Source: an uncultured Ilumatobacter sp. (lineage in GTDB: Bacteria > Actinomycetota > Acidimicrobiia > Acidimicrobiales > Ilumatobacteraceae). Taken from it: 64,000 nt of DNA. This document shows positions 44,179 to 52,872 of this stretch, in pieces (within the stretch, counting starts at the first letter, position 1; each line of letters starts with the position of its first letter). A program made the position numbers and the translations under genes. The notes below the pieces were generated by a model, which worked only from the letters and a program-made list of their open reading frames with translations, made no database searches and had not been told where the DNA came from. The stretch is from the NCBI GenBank assembly GCA_937905835.1, contig CALCXK010000044.1, forward strand, positions 1-64,000. The letters run 5' to 3'.

Positions 44179-44203
44179 ATGGGGTCAGGCCCCTTTCGCA
44201 ACT
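44179..44203. repeat. 25-bp REP-like palindrome, copy B
   Basis: Identical to copy A over 25 bp and repeating at a 40-bp period. Its right end runs into the stop codon of the leftward M24-family gene. The pair sits between two convergent genes, where it could serve as a bidirectional mRNA end. Confidence 0.8.
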
Positions 44204-45374
44204 ATTCGGGTGAGTCGAAGGCCGGATCGAAGCCAAGGCTGCTCATGACCTCGGCGCCGCTGTCGGTGATCAGGTATTGGTTTTCGAGCTTCACGCCGCG
44301 GGCCACAGCGGCATCTCCGATGTAGCTCTCTACGCACACCACCATTCCGGCTTCGAACGCACCGTCGAGCGGGTACTGATCGGGCTGCAGGACCGGGACG
44401 TACGGATATTCCCCTGACATGCCCAACCCGTGGGCGAGGCACGAGTACGCGTAGGGCGCATGACGGTCGGGCACCGTCCAGGCCCGGGCAGCAAAATCTT
44501 CGAACGATCGCCCCGGCGTCAGCAACTGAGCATTGTGCTCAAGCTGGTGCTTGGAGAGAGTGTGCAGCTCGCGCAGCGGCGGTGCTGCTGGTCCCCCGCC
44601 AACCAGATAGGTGCGCGAGAAGTCGACGGCGTAGCCGCCCAGCCCGATGGCGTCGGTGTCGATACAGAAAAGGTCGCCAAGTTCCAACCGGTGCGGACCT
44701 GCTTCCTGGAAATACGGGAAGGTTCGTTCCCCAGCCTGGACAAGACGGGTGGAAACGTACTCGCCATCGTGGGCAATCAAGTGTCGATGGAATCCGGACC
44801 ACACCTCGATCTCGGTCGCACCCGGGCGCAGGCTGAGCAGCATCTCTTCGACAGCTCCCTCGACACGGTGCATCGCTTCGTACATCGCTGCGACTTCACC
44901 AGCAAGCTTCAGGCGTCGGCTTTCGACGAAGACCGGCGTCGCGCTGATCAGGTCGAAACCAGCTGCACGCAACGCATCGGTGATCTCGTGATCCATCCGC
45001 TCGGCGGCGAGCTGTACACGACTCGTCACTGATGCGTCGCACGCCGCAGCAAGCTCGACGGCAAATGCACGGCATGCATCAAGATATGGCGCGCCGCTCA
45101 AAGCGGTAACGCCGGGTGCGGGGCGGACTTCGTCGATGGTGCTCAGCCCCGCAGCAAGATGCTCGGCACCGACGTATTCCCACATGATGACCGGGCCCTC
45201 AGCGGCAATCAGGAGGAACCGGGTTGCGCCCATCATCGAAAACACGTTCATGTTCCGGAGGCCTGTTGCGTACGTGATGTTGATCGGGTCTGCGGTCAGG
45301 ATGAACTCGGCGGCGCTGTCGCACATCACCTTGCGGAGGCGGGAAAGCCGCTGAGCTGCGAGATCAACGTCCAT
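44202..45374 (-). CDS. M24-family metallohydrolase, DddP-like
   Basis: 390 residues with the pita-bread fold. All six metal ligands seen in DMSP lyase DddP are present at the same spacing: D239, D241, D251, H315, E349 and E364 (IDTDAIG, VDFSRTY, LAHGLGM, VCVES, VKLEN). The N-terminal domain (ADPINITYATGLRNM) also looks DddP-like. However, as I recall the DddP literature, the catalytic Asp six residues after the His is needed; here that position is Gly321 (HGLGMSGEYP). So it may be an aminopeptidase or another C-N or C-S lyase rather than a DMSP lyase. The start overlaps the DUF998 gene end by 11 bp. Confidence 0.82.
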   Translation of the reverse strand: MDVDLAAQRLSRLRKVMCDSAAEFILTADPINITYATGLRNMNVFSMMGATRFLLIAAEGPVIMWEYVGAEHLAAGLSTIDEVRPAPGVTALSGAPYLDACRAFAVELAAACDASVTSRVQLAAERMDHEITDALRAAGFDLISATPVFVESRRLKLAGEVAAMYEAMHRVEGAVEEMLLSLRPGATEIEVWSGFHRHLIAHDGEYVSTRLVQAGERTFPYFQEAGPHRLELGDLFCIDTDAIGLGGYAVDFSRTYLVGGGPAAPPLRELHTLSKHQLEHNAQLLTPGRSFEDFAARAWTVPDRHAPYAYSCLAHGLGMSGEYPYVPVLQPDQYPLDGAFEAGMVVCVESYIGDAAVARGVKLENQYLITDSGAEVMSSLGFDPAFDSPE

Positions 45375-45852
45375 CGGTCACCCTGGTGTCGGACAGCCTT
45401 CCAGTGGCCATCATCGAAGCAGCGATCACGAGCCAGACGTCTGTAGAGCTGAGCCCGGCGCGTTGGAACAGCCCGGTCGGCACTGCAACGAGGGAGACGT
45501 AACCCGCTGTGGCGAATATTCCGTGCAGCGTGTCGACGGCCGCCGACCGGTCGAGTGGAGTTGCTGCGACACCCAGCGTTGCCAGGCCGGTCAGCACCGC
45601 TGCCAACCATGCCCCGCCGGTGAGCGTGCGGCGAAGTGCTCCACCAAAGACCGGCAGGCTGATTCCAAAGACGACGAAGCCGGCCGTCATCAACCAACGG
45701 GTGTCAGCCCCCATCGCAGCCAGTCGACTGATCGCATCGTCGATAGACGAATAGTCCATGCCGGTCCCGACTGCTCCGAGTGTCCACGCCGAAATAAATG
45801 CGAGCGGCCCAGCCACTCCCGTAAGCGCCATCGCGTCCAGTCGATTGTACAC
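45364..45852 (-). CDS. DUF998 membrane protein, probably C-terminally shortened
   Basis: 162 residues with five hydrophobic segments. The start MYNRLDAMALTGVAGPLAFISAW, the motif SRLAAMGADTRWLMTAGF and ATPLDRSAAVDTLHGIFA fit the DUF998 family of small integral membrane proteins. Members are usually about 200 residues with six spans, so the last part seems missing; the ending runs into the start of the M24 gene. The function is unknown. It lies between the inverted REP-like copies together with the M24 gene. Confidence 0.72.
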   Translation of the reverse strand: MYNRLDAMALTGVAGPLAFISAWTLGAVGTGMDYSSIDDAISRLAAMGADTRWLMTAGFVVFGISLPVFGGALRRTLTGGAWLAAVLTGLATLGVAATPLDRSAAVDTLHGIFATAGYVSLVAVPTGLFQRAGLSSTDVWLVIAASMMATGRLSDTRVTDGR

Positions 45853-45923
45853 GACTCAGACGGTACGCCGCCGCACACAGCACTCTTGCGAAATGACGCA
45901 GAGATCGTCGCGTGACTTCGCCA

Positions 45924-45948
45924 GAGTTGCGAAAGGGGCCTGACCCCA
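45924..45948. repeat. 25-bp REP-like palindrome, copy C (inverted)
   Basis: Exact reverse complement of copies A and B (AGTTGCGAAAGGGGCCTGAC onward). It lies between the DUF998 start and the end of the FAD oxidoreductase gene. With copies A and B it brackets the M24-DUF998 pair. Confidence 0.8.
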
Positions 45949-45962
45949 TACGTGACTTTGGG

Positions 45963-47156
45963 CTAGATGACGGCGCTCTCGAGGAAGGGTTCGTTGCGTT
46001 CGATGCGGGTGTAGCTCAGCGGGGTCAGGTCGATGGATCGGAATGCGCCGTACGTAATCAGCTCACTCAGCCCGCGTCCGACGCCGGGGCCCTGCTGCAG
46101 GCCGTGCCCAGAGAAGCCGTTGGCGAAGAAAAAGTTCTCGACCTCGCTACCCGGCCCGAGGATCAAATTGTGATCGAGAGTGTTGTAGTCGTACTGGCCG
46201 CCCCACGACGTGACGATGCCGATTTGGTCGAACTGCGGCACGTACTTCGCAACCGTCGGCCAGATCAGTTCCTCGAACTCGTCGTGGCGAATCTCAAAAT
46301 CGCTTGCATCGATGGCGACATCTGACGTCGGCACCGCACCACACATGAAGTGGTTCTGCTCACGTCGAAAGTGCACACCAGCCGGCGTCACGGTGAGTGG
46401 GACGACGTAGTCGATCGGCGTCCGGCAGTCGAACATGAAGCTGGTACGAGCACGTGGCTCAATCGGCAGGTCAAGGTCGATCATCGCCGCCACCTCGCGG
46501 GCCCGACAGCCAGCGGCATTGATGGCGAACCCACAGCCCACTCGTGCCCCAGATTCGAGGCGGACTCCGGTCACCCGGCCACCGTCGAGATCAATCTCGA
46601 TGACCCGATCCTTGACATAGGTGACGTGGTTGTGAAGTGCCCGCTGGCGCATTCCTTGGAAGAATGCCCAGCCGTCAAAGCTGCCCTCGCGCAGCCCACC
46701 GACGCGAGCACCGACGAACTGGTCGACGTCCATGTACGGATATCGCTCGGCGATTTGCCCGGGCCGCAGCATCTCGACTTCGGCACCCATCGCCAACTGC
46801 TCGACCGACTCTTCTTCGAGTCGCCGGTATGCCGCCTCGTCCTCGGCGATGAACATATAGCCGGTACCACGGAAGTTGATCTCGGGCGACTGCCCGTTGA
46901 CCTGCACACGTTCGTGGAAGTGGGCAATGAACTCGGCACCGAACCGGCTCAGTTGAATGTTGAGCGGATTGGTGTACTGCTCCCGGATGCTGTTCTGCGC
47001 CCGCGTCGTGTTCGCATAGTCGTAGGTCCAGTCGGGCTCGACAACGAGCACCGACCCGTCGAAGTCAGGGTTCTCCGAGAGGAAGTAGGCGGCTGCAGTG
47101 CCCGTCATTGCACCGCCGATGCAGACGACGTCGTAGCTCGACGCCAGCACGGTCAT
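45963..47156 (-). CDS. FAD-dependent oxidoreductase (DAO/sarcosine oxidase-like)
   Basis: 397 residues. The N-terminal dinucleotide-binding motif is DVVCIGGAMTGTAAAYFL. The DAO fold includes RAQNSIREQYTNPLNIQLS and a C-terminal FFFANGFSGHGLQQGPGVG block typical of sarcosine oxidase/FOXRED1-type enzymes. It would oxidise a secondary or N-methyl amino acid. It is the last gene of the ArsR-SDR-HyuA-HyuB operon, starting in a 4-bp overlap with hyuB. If HyuAB open N-methylhydantoin, sarcosine oxidation would follow logically; that is inference. Confidence 0.85.
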   Translation of the reverse strand: MTVLASSYDVVCIGGAMTGTAAAYFLSENPDFDGSVLVVEPDWTYDYANTTRAQNSIREQYTNPLNIQLSRFGAEFIAHFHERVQVNGQSPEINFRGTGYMFIAEDEAAYRRLEEESVEQLAMGAEVEMLRPGQIAERYPYMDVDQFVGARVGGLREGSFDGWAFFQGMRQRALHNHVTYVKDRVIEIDLDGGRVTGVRLESGARVGCGFAINAAGCRAREVAAMIDLDLPIEPRARTSFMFDCRTPIDYVVPLTVTPAGVHFRREQNHFMCGAVPTSDVAIDASDFEIRHDEFEELIWPTVAKYVPQFDQIGIVTSWGGQYDYNTLDHNLILGPGSEVENFFFANGFSGHGLQQGPGVGRGLSELITYGAFRSIDLTPLSYTRIERNEPFLESAVI

Positions 47157-48805
47157 GTCACGTATCCCTGTCGCCGGTCGTTCTCGACTGCCTCGGGGCT
47201 ACGTTCGGCCGGGTCTCCGTGACCGCCACCGCCTGGCAGTTCGAGGATGAGCCGCTGCCCTTCCGGCACCACCTGGCGGCCCTTGCCTGCGAACGGCGTG
47301 CCATCTTCGAGGTACACCTTTCCTGGCGCACCGTCGCCGCCGCCGCAACGTCCACGGGCCGGGTGGTCGATGCGGTCGAACATTGCGGAAAAATCGAACT
47401 GGTAGCCCTCGGTCGGGCCAAGTACGATGACCTGCCCGAGGCCGCCTCGCTGCTTGCCAGCGCCGCCACTGTTGGGTCGGATCTCCTTGCGCCAGATGAC
47501 GATCGGGCCGATCTGCTCGGTGGCTTCAACCGACATGGTCCGGACACCTGACGGGAATGCAGTTGCGGTCAGGCCGTCGAGGCGCGGCCGGGCACCCGTT
47601 CCGCCGCTGTTGAACATCAGCATCTCGACGGGCGGTCGCGGATTGGCGAGGTCAGCCGATCGGGCGCTCGCCTGGAAGTTCCACAATGCTCCTGCTCCTT
47701 CAGCGGGCACTCGCTCGGGAAGCGCGTTGGCAATCGCACCGAGACACAAGTCGGTGACGAAGTGGCCGAGCACATGGCGGACTGCCACTGGGTCTGGGTG
47801 CTGTGCGTTGAGGATCACGCCGTCGGGCGCGCTCACCTTGAACACGTCAAGCGACGCGAAGTTGTTCGGCAGCTCGGGGGCCAGCGCAACGAGCATGCCG
47901 TACGTGAAGTACGCGTGGGCGTAGCCGAGCGGCACGTTGATGCCGAGCCCGCAGACCGGCGACGTGCCACTGAAATCGGCGTGCATGCCGTCGTCGGTCA
48001 CGGTGATCGCAACGGCCAGCGTGACCGGCTCGCCGTAGCCATCGACGACCATTTCGTTGGTGTACACACCAGGCTCGACGCCGCCGAGCGCACGTCTGGT
48101 GGCTGTTCCTGTGCGGTCAAACACGAACTCGGCGAGCTCAGCAAGATCGTCCAGACCGAACTCGTCGAGCATGCCGAGCAGGCGCCGCCGGCCGGTCTCG
48201 TTCGACGCAGCAAGCCCGTGAATGTCGCCGACAACCTGATCAGATTCGCGAACGTTGACCTTAACAATATTGACGAGATCGCGATTGAGTTGCCAACGCT
48301 CAGCCCACTTCATGATGGGGATGTTGATCCCCTCCTCATAGACCTCCTTGGCGTCAGGGCCGTAGCCGCGACCGCCGATGTCGACGACGTGCGCCGTCGC
48401 CGCGAAGAACCCGATCAGCGTCTCTGCGGTGGCGCCGTCTGGCTGTGCAATGTCTCTGAACACGGGCGTACACACCGTGATGTCGTGGAGGTGGCCGGTG
48501 CCCTTCCACGGGTCGTTCGTGATGTAGATGTCACCCGGATAGATCCGATCCGGGCCGATGTCGGCGATGAAGTGCGGCACGGCATCAGCCATCGTGTTCA
48601 CGTGGCCCGGCGTGCCGGTGACGGCCTGGGCAATCATCCGGCCGAGTGGGTCGAATACACCGGCCGACAGGTCACCGGCCTCACGCACCGAAGTACTGAA
48701 TGCGGTACGGACGAGCGCCAACGCCTGCTCTTCGACGACCGAGATCAGCCGATTCCACATCACCTGGTGGTGCAACGTGTCGGCGGCGTTCATTGTGATG
48801 CTCAT
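47153..48805 (-). CDS. hyuB: Hydantoinase/oxoprolinase B-type subunit
   Basis: 550 residues, typical for HyuB. It has REAGDLSAGVFDPLGRMIAQ, GHVNTMADAVPHF, PGDIYITNDPWKGTGHLHD and the C-terminal GGLGQVIVL and GGGGHGDPAERSPEAVEND. Together with HyuA it forms an ATP-dependent 5-membered-ring amidohydrolase (N-methylhydantoinase, 5-oxoprolinase or acetone carboxylase-like). The ATG overlaps the HyuA stop by one base (TAATG). The upstream in-frame codons to 48859 lie in hyuA and are not used. Confidence 0.92.
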   Translation of the reverse strand: MSITMNAADTLHHQVMWNRLISVVEEQALALVRTAFSTSVREAGDLSAGVFDPLGRMIAQAVTGTPGHVNTMADAVPHFIADIGPDRIYPGDIYITNDPWKGTGHLHDITVCTPVFRDIAQPDGATAETLIGFFAATAHVVDIGGRGYGPDAKEVYEEGINIPIMKWAERWQLNRDLVNIVKVNVRESDQVVGDIHGLAASNETGRRRLLGMLDEFGLDDLAELAEFVFDRTGTATRRALGGVEPGVYTNEMVVDGYGEPVTLAVAITVTDDGMHADFSGTSPVCGLGINVPLGYAHAYFTYGMLVALAPELPNNFASLDVFKVSAPDGVILNAQHPDPVAVRHVLGHFVTDLCLGAIANALPERVPAEGAGALWNFQASARSADLANPRPPVEMLMFNSGGTGARPRLDGLTATAFPSGVRTMSVEATEQIGPIVIWRKEIRPNSGGAGKQRGGLGQVIVLGPTEGYQFDFSAMFDRIDHPARGRCGGGDGAPGKVYLEDGTPFAGKGRQVVPEGQRLILELPGGGGHGDPAERSPEAVENDRRQGYVT

Positions 48806-50907
48806 TACTCGCTCCGATCGCGGGTGATCAACAATGTGCCGTCGGCCTGCACCGTGCACGTGTGGTGCGAAGCAAGGACGGTGGTGGTCTGCGCTTCGGC
48901 GATGATCGCAGGCCCGTGCAGACGTGTTCCGGGCGACAACTCGTGCCGGTCGACGACGGCAGTTTCCACCCGCTGTCCGGAAGCGGCGTCGTAGGCATCA
49001 CGATAAGCAGTCGGCGAAACAACCGATGGAGATGCGGTCGACAGTTCGACCCGCTCACCAGCTGGCACGATCGACGAGACACGCACCGACCAGCTGACGG
49101 TCTCGATTGCGAGGTCGTCGATGGCCCGGCCGAAGAACTCTTCGTAGGCCTGAGTGAACTTCGCTGACAGCAGTTCGGCGGCGAACTCGTCGAAGGTGGA
49201 GTCGTCGTCGAGCGCCACGGGAATCTCCCAGCCCTGCCCGGCGTAGCGCATCGACACCTGCCGTTCGACGTTCAGAATGGCCTCAGGGTCCCCGGCTAAT
49301 GCAGGCCGAACGAACGACATCGCCTCGTTGGTCAGCGATGCGAGGACTTGGTTCGAGCCGTTGACATCGAAGTTGAGCGTTGACGTGTAGAAGCTGCGAA
49401 CCGCCTCGTAGGAGAACGGAGCGACGAGGAACCCGATCGCCGAACCGACACCCGCTCCAGGTGGAACGATGAGTTCTTTGAGACCCAGCTTGTCCATGAG
49501 GTGTGCGGCGTGCAGCGGAGCTCCGCCACCGAAGGCAATCATCGTGTAGCCGCCCATGTCCTTGCCGTTCTCGACGGCATGTGCCCGAGCGGCGTTGGCC
49601 ATGTTCTCGTCGACGACCTCGGCCACTCCGACCGCCGAGGTGTTGGCGTCGAGACCGAGCCGTGCGCCCACGCTCCGAACAAGTGCTTCGCTCGCGAACT
49701 GCGGCGACAGATCGATGTCGGTCGCTCCGAAAGTATCGGGATGGAGCCGACCGAGTTGCAGGTTGGCGTCGGTCACCGTGGCGTCTTGCCCGCCGAGCGA
49801 GTACGCCGCCGGGCCGGGATCGGACCCGGCGCTCTTCGGGCCGATCCTGATCTGATCGAGCACATCGACACTGGCGATCGATCCGCCGCCGGCACCGATC
49901 TCGATCATGTCGATGGCGGGAATCGATATCGGCATCCCGCTCCCCTTCTTGAAGCGCGCTGTCCGGTCGACTTCGAAGGTCTTGGCGGTTGCCGGGCGGC
50001 AATCGTCGATCAGGCTGATCTTCGCCGTCGTGCCACCCATGTCGAACGAGAGCACACGGTCGCGTCCATATCGAGCTGCGAGGTCGGCAGCAAAGATCGC
50101 TCCACCTGCTGGGCCCGACTCGACGAGCCGCACTGGAAACGCCGCTGCGCTCTCGACGCTCATCAAGCCGCCGCCCGAGTGCACGAGGTACAGCGGGCAG
50201 CTGACGCCGCGCTGCAGCAGCTCGTCACGGAGCCGCACCAGATACGACGCCATCAACGGCTGGACGTAGGCGTTCGCACAGACGGTATTGAACCGCTCGA
50301 ACTCACGCATCTGCGGTGACACCTCGCAGCTGATCGACACCGAAATGTCGGGCAGTCGATCGAGGAGGAGGTCACGGAAACGGCGCTCGTTCGCGCCATC
50401 GACGTAGCTGTGGAGGAACCCGACGGCAACGGACTCGTAGTCAACGCTGGCGAGATGTTCGACCAGCGCGGCTGCGCCGGCCTCGTCGAAGTCGAGCAGC
50501 ACGTTGCCGCTTGCGGAGCGTCGTTCGGCGACGGTGTAGCGATCCTTCCGCTCGATCAACGGCGTGGGCAGCACGATGTCGAGGTCGTACTGCTCAAACC
50601 GGCTCTCGGTTCGCGTCTCGATCACATCACGGAAACCCTCCGTGGTGACCAGCGCTGTCTTGGCGCCACGCCGCTCGATCAGCGCATTGGTGGCGAGAGT
50701 CGTGCCGTGAACGAACTGTGTGACGGCGGTCGACAGGTCGATCCCCTCGGAGTCGGCGAGTTGCTCGACACCCTCGAGAATGGCTCGCTCGGGCGCATCG
50801 TGGGTCGTCAACACCTTCGTCGACGCGTAATCACCACGGGCACGTTCGAGCACGACGTCGGTGAACGTGCCGCCGACATCAGCTGCGAACCGAATGCCAG
50901 TCCTCAT
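48805..50907 (-). CDS. hyuA: Hydantoinase/oxoprolinase A-type subunit (ATP-dependent)
   Basis: 700 residues, the standard HyuA size. The N-terminal actin-like ATPase begins with GIRFAADVGGTFTDVV (phosphate-1) and has VHGTTLATNALIER. The central region contains LSFDMGGTTAKISLI, with GGGSIASVD and GSDPGPAAYSLGG. The C-terminal half holds MIAFGGGAPLHAAHLM. It binds ATP and the ring substrate with HyuB. Its start overlaps the SDR stop by one base, placing it third in the ArsR-controlled operon. Confidence 0.94.
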   Translation of the reverse strand: MRTGIRFAADVGGTFTDVVLERARGDYASTKVLTTHDAPERAILEGVEQLADSEGIDLSTAVTQFVHGTTLATNALIERRGAKTALVTTEGFRDVIETRTESRFEQYDLDIVLPTPLIERKDRYTVAERRSASGNVLLDFDEAGAAALVEHLASVDYESVAVGFLHSYVDGANERRFRDLLLDRLPDISVSISCEVSPQMREFERFNTVCANAYVQPLMASYLVRLRDELLQRGVSCPLYLVHSGGGLMSVESAAAFPVRLVESGPAGGAIFAADLAARYGRDRVLSFDMGGTTAKISLIDDCRPATAKTFEVDRTARFKKGSGMPISIPAIDMIEIGAGGGSIASVDVLDQIRIGPKSAGSDPGPAAYSLGGQDATVTDANLQLGRLHPDTFGATDIDLSPQFASEALVRSVGARLGLDANTSAVGVAEVVDENMANAARAHAVENGKDMGGYTMIAFGGGAPLHAAHLMDKLGLKELIVPPGAGVGSAIGFLVAPFSYEAVRSFYTSTLNFDVNGSNQVLASLTNEAMSFVRPALAGDPEAILNVERQVSMRYAGQGWEIPVALDDDSTFDEFAAELLSAKFTQAYEEFFGRAIDDLAIETVSWSVRVSSIVPAGERVELSTASPSVVSPTAYRDAYDAASGQRVETAVVDRHELSPGTRLHGPAIIAEAQTTTVLASHHTCTVQADGTLLITRDRSE

Positions 50908-51722
50908 CAGAGGTCTTCGATCTTCGGGAAGTCGGATGGCAGCATGATGTCGACGGTCGCTGAGCGCTGCTGGGCGAGCATTCCGCCGTCGACCTTGATC
51001 ACGTCGCCGGTGATGTACGACGCATCGTCGGACGCCAAGAAAAGCGCTGCGCCCGTCATATCGATCGGTTCACCGATTCGGCCGAGCGGCACATTCTCGC
51101 CACGCATCTTCCGGTCGGCCAAGTCGAGGCCGCTGGTGTCGATCGAACCGGGCATCAGGGCGTTCACGCGGATGCCGTACGGGCCGAGGTCAAGCGCCAT
51201 GGCCCGGGTCAGCGCCTCGATGCCGCCCTTACTTGCGTCGTAGGCGGTGAACGCACGATGTGCACGAGTAGCACCACCTGAACTCATGTTGATGATCGAC
51301 CCGCCGCCGGCCTTGGCCATCATCCGCGCTGCCACATGCGAACACAGGAAGTGCCCGGTGAGATTGACGTCGATGATGCGGCGCCACCACGCCTCGTCAG
51401 CGTCGAAGAAATGCAGCATCGGCGAAACGAGGCCCGCGTTGTTGACCAACACGTCGATGTCGCCGTACTCGGCCACCAGGGTCTCGAACATCGTTGCAAC
51501 CTGCGCGCTGTCCGACACATCGGCAATCGCCGCGACGGCCAGTCCGCCAGCGGCGGTGATCGCATCGACCACTTCTGCGGCCGCTGCGGCGTTGACGTCG
51601 TTCACTACGAGCTTGCACCCTTGGCCCGCGAAGCGCTCGGCGATTGAACGACCGATCCCGCCAGCCGCACCGGTGACGAGAACAACCTTGTTGTTCAGTG
51701 ATTCGTACATGTGAGTTTCCAT
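50907..51722 (-). CDS. SDR-family oxidoreductase
   Basis: 271 residues. It shows the cofactor motif TGAAGGIGRS, NNAG in VLVNNAGLV, the active-site Ser in INMSSGG and Y-x3-K in AYDASKGG. A typical C-terminal TGDVIKVDGGML ends the classical part. A tail of about 20 residues with IMLPSDFPKIEDL is extra. The substrate is unknown. It is second in the operon behind the ArsR gene (17 bp). Start ATG 51722 or 51710 (MYESLNNK). Confidence 0.9.
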   Translation of the reverse strand: METHMYESLNNKVVLVTGAAGGIGRSIAERFAGQGCKLVVNDVNAAAAAEVVDAITAAGGLAVAAIADVSDSAQVATMFETLVAEYGDIDVLVNNAGLVSPMLHFFDADEAWWRRIIDVNLTGHFLCSHVAARMMAKAGGGSIINMSSGGATRAHRAFTAYDASKGGIEALTRAMALDLGPYGIRVNALMPGSIDTSGLDLADRKMRGENVPLGRIGEPIDMTGAALFLASDDASYITGDVIKVDGGMLAQQRSATVDIMLPSDFPKIEDL

Positions 51723-51739
51723 TCGGGTCAGGGAGTCGT

Positions 51740-52063
51740 TCAGAGTGCGAGAAGTTGGTGCTTGAGCGCGTCGACGACGGGCTCATTGCGTCGGTAATAG
51801 ACCCACCCGGAACGGGCGGTCGGGACAACCAGGCCGGCGTCGACGAGCACCTTCATATGGCGCGACGCGGCGGGTTGGGAGACTTCGAGCTTGTCGGTGA
51901 TGAACAGATTGCACGCACCGTGCTCGACAGGGTCACCGTGTACTTGGGCCGGGAAGTTGGCAGCGACATCTTGCAGCCACTGCATGATCTGCAAGCGCCT
52001 GGGGCTGGCGATCGCCTTCAGCGCCTTTTCGAGATCGAGCGATTCTTGTACCTCAGCATCCAT
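51740..52063 (-). CDS. ArsR-family transcriptional regulator
   Basis: 107 residues of winged-helix ArsR type: LKAIASPRRLQIMQWL, the recognition helix LEVSQPAASRHMKVLVDAGLV and the wing SGWVYYRRNE. One Cys (GACNLF) is present, but no classical metal-binding CVC pair, so the effector is probably an organic compound or redox signal. Its start codon lies inside a 9-bp inverted repeat, indicating self-repression. It heads the operon with the SDR, hyuA, hyuB and FAD oxidoreductase genes. Confidence 0.92.
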   Translation of the reverse strand: MDAEVQESLDLEKALKAIASPRRLQIMQWLQDVAANFPAQVHGDPVEHGACNLFITDKLEVSQPAASRHMKVLVDAGLVVPTARSGWVYYRRNEPVVDALKHQLLAL

Positions 52064-52087
52064 AACGATATAGCGAAGTCGTTATGG
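52060..52087. promoter_or_regulatory. Perfect inverted repeat over the ArsR start codon (probable operator)
   Basis: CCATAACGA (52060-52068), a 10-bp spacer, then TCGTTATGG (52079-52087). The ArsR ATG (52063-52061, minus strand) is in the left arm. ArsR proteins bind such 12-2-12-like or spaced dyads. The position would block the start of the whole operon and is also close to the promoter of the leftward transcript. Confidence 0.7.
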
Positions 52088-52143
52088 AGTCCCCTGTCAA
52101 GCCCCTGTCGGGAGGGAAAGGACCGAGCGTCAGTGCGCGGCGT

Positions 52144-52722
52144 TCAACTCTCGGCGTTGGTGTTGTCCGGCCGGAACCGAATTTCGCTCTTCTTTTCGGG
52201 GAACTTGCCGACCTTGTCGGCGTAGAACTCCTGGAAGATCACGATGTCGACATCAGGGTTACCGGTCGGCGTCATCGTTGGCCCGAACCCGAGGGTCTTC
52301 GTCTTGTAGTCAACAAAGGCGCAGACGATCGGCACATCGGCAGCCAGGGCGATCCGATAGAAGCCCGACTTCCAGTGGTCGGAGTACGACCGGGTGCCGG
52401 CTGCCGGAATGGCCAGTGCGATCTCGTCGGCGGCTGCGAACTCGGCGGTGAGCGACTCGACCATCCCGTGCCGACCCTCACGGCGCACTGGGATGCCCCC
52501 GAGAGAGCGCATCAACCAGTTCATCGGCCCGCGGAACAGTTGATGCTTGCCCAGAAAGTTGACCGACTTGCCCTGGCTCCACATCATTATCAGTAACGCA
52601 GGAAGATCCCAGTTGGTGGTGTGCGGCGCCGAGAGCATCACATACTTCTTCGCTTCTGGGGCGGGGCCGACCGGTGTCCACCGCATCAGCTTCAGGACCA
52701 GTCGTGCGAATCGCTGCTTCAC
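52144..52722 (-). CDS. Lysophospholipid acyltransferase-family protein
   Basis: 192 residues. The catalytic H-x4-D motif is in APHTTNWDLP, and the second region has FRGPMNWLMRSLGGIPVRRE. It is shorter than PlsC (about 240) and resembles the compact bacterial 1-acylglycerol-3-phosphate acyltransferase-like group. It would transfer an acyl chain in membrane lipid synthesis; the acceptor is unknown. It stands alone between the ArsR operon and the divergent selenoprotein gene. Confidence 0.85.
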   Translation of the reverse strand: MKQRFARLVLKLMRWTPVGPAPEAKKYVMLSAPHTTNWDLPALLIMMWSQGKSVNFLGKHQLFRGPMNWLMRSLGGIPVRREGRHGMVESLTAEFAAADEIALAIPAAGTRSYSDHWKSGFYRIALAADVPIVCAFVDYKTKTLGFGPTMTPTGNPDVDIVIFQEFYADKVGKFPEKKSEIRFRPDNTNAES

Positions 52723-52872
52723 GTTTGACCAATCTCGTCACCGGCGCGCTTGTTCGAGCCGACCCGCAGTATCGCACGAAGGAGGTGCGAGTGACCCCCA
52801 ACCTGGCGACTCCCTGTCGGGCGTTTCGGGACCGGGTCGCTGCAGCTTCGGTGTCGCAACTAGCGTTGGTCC

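Noticed and set aside
44202..45374. Naming the M24 protein dddP
   Set aside because: The reported catalytic Asp is Gly here; only a DddP-like fold and metal site can be claimed.
44133..45962. Composite transposon carrying the M24 and DUF998 genes
   Set aside because: No transposase and no target duplication was seen; the flanking 25-bp elements are better described as REP-like.
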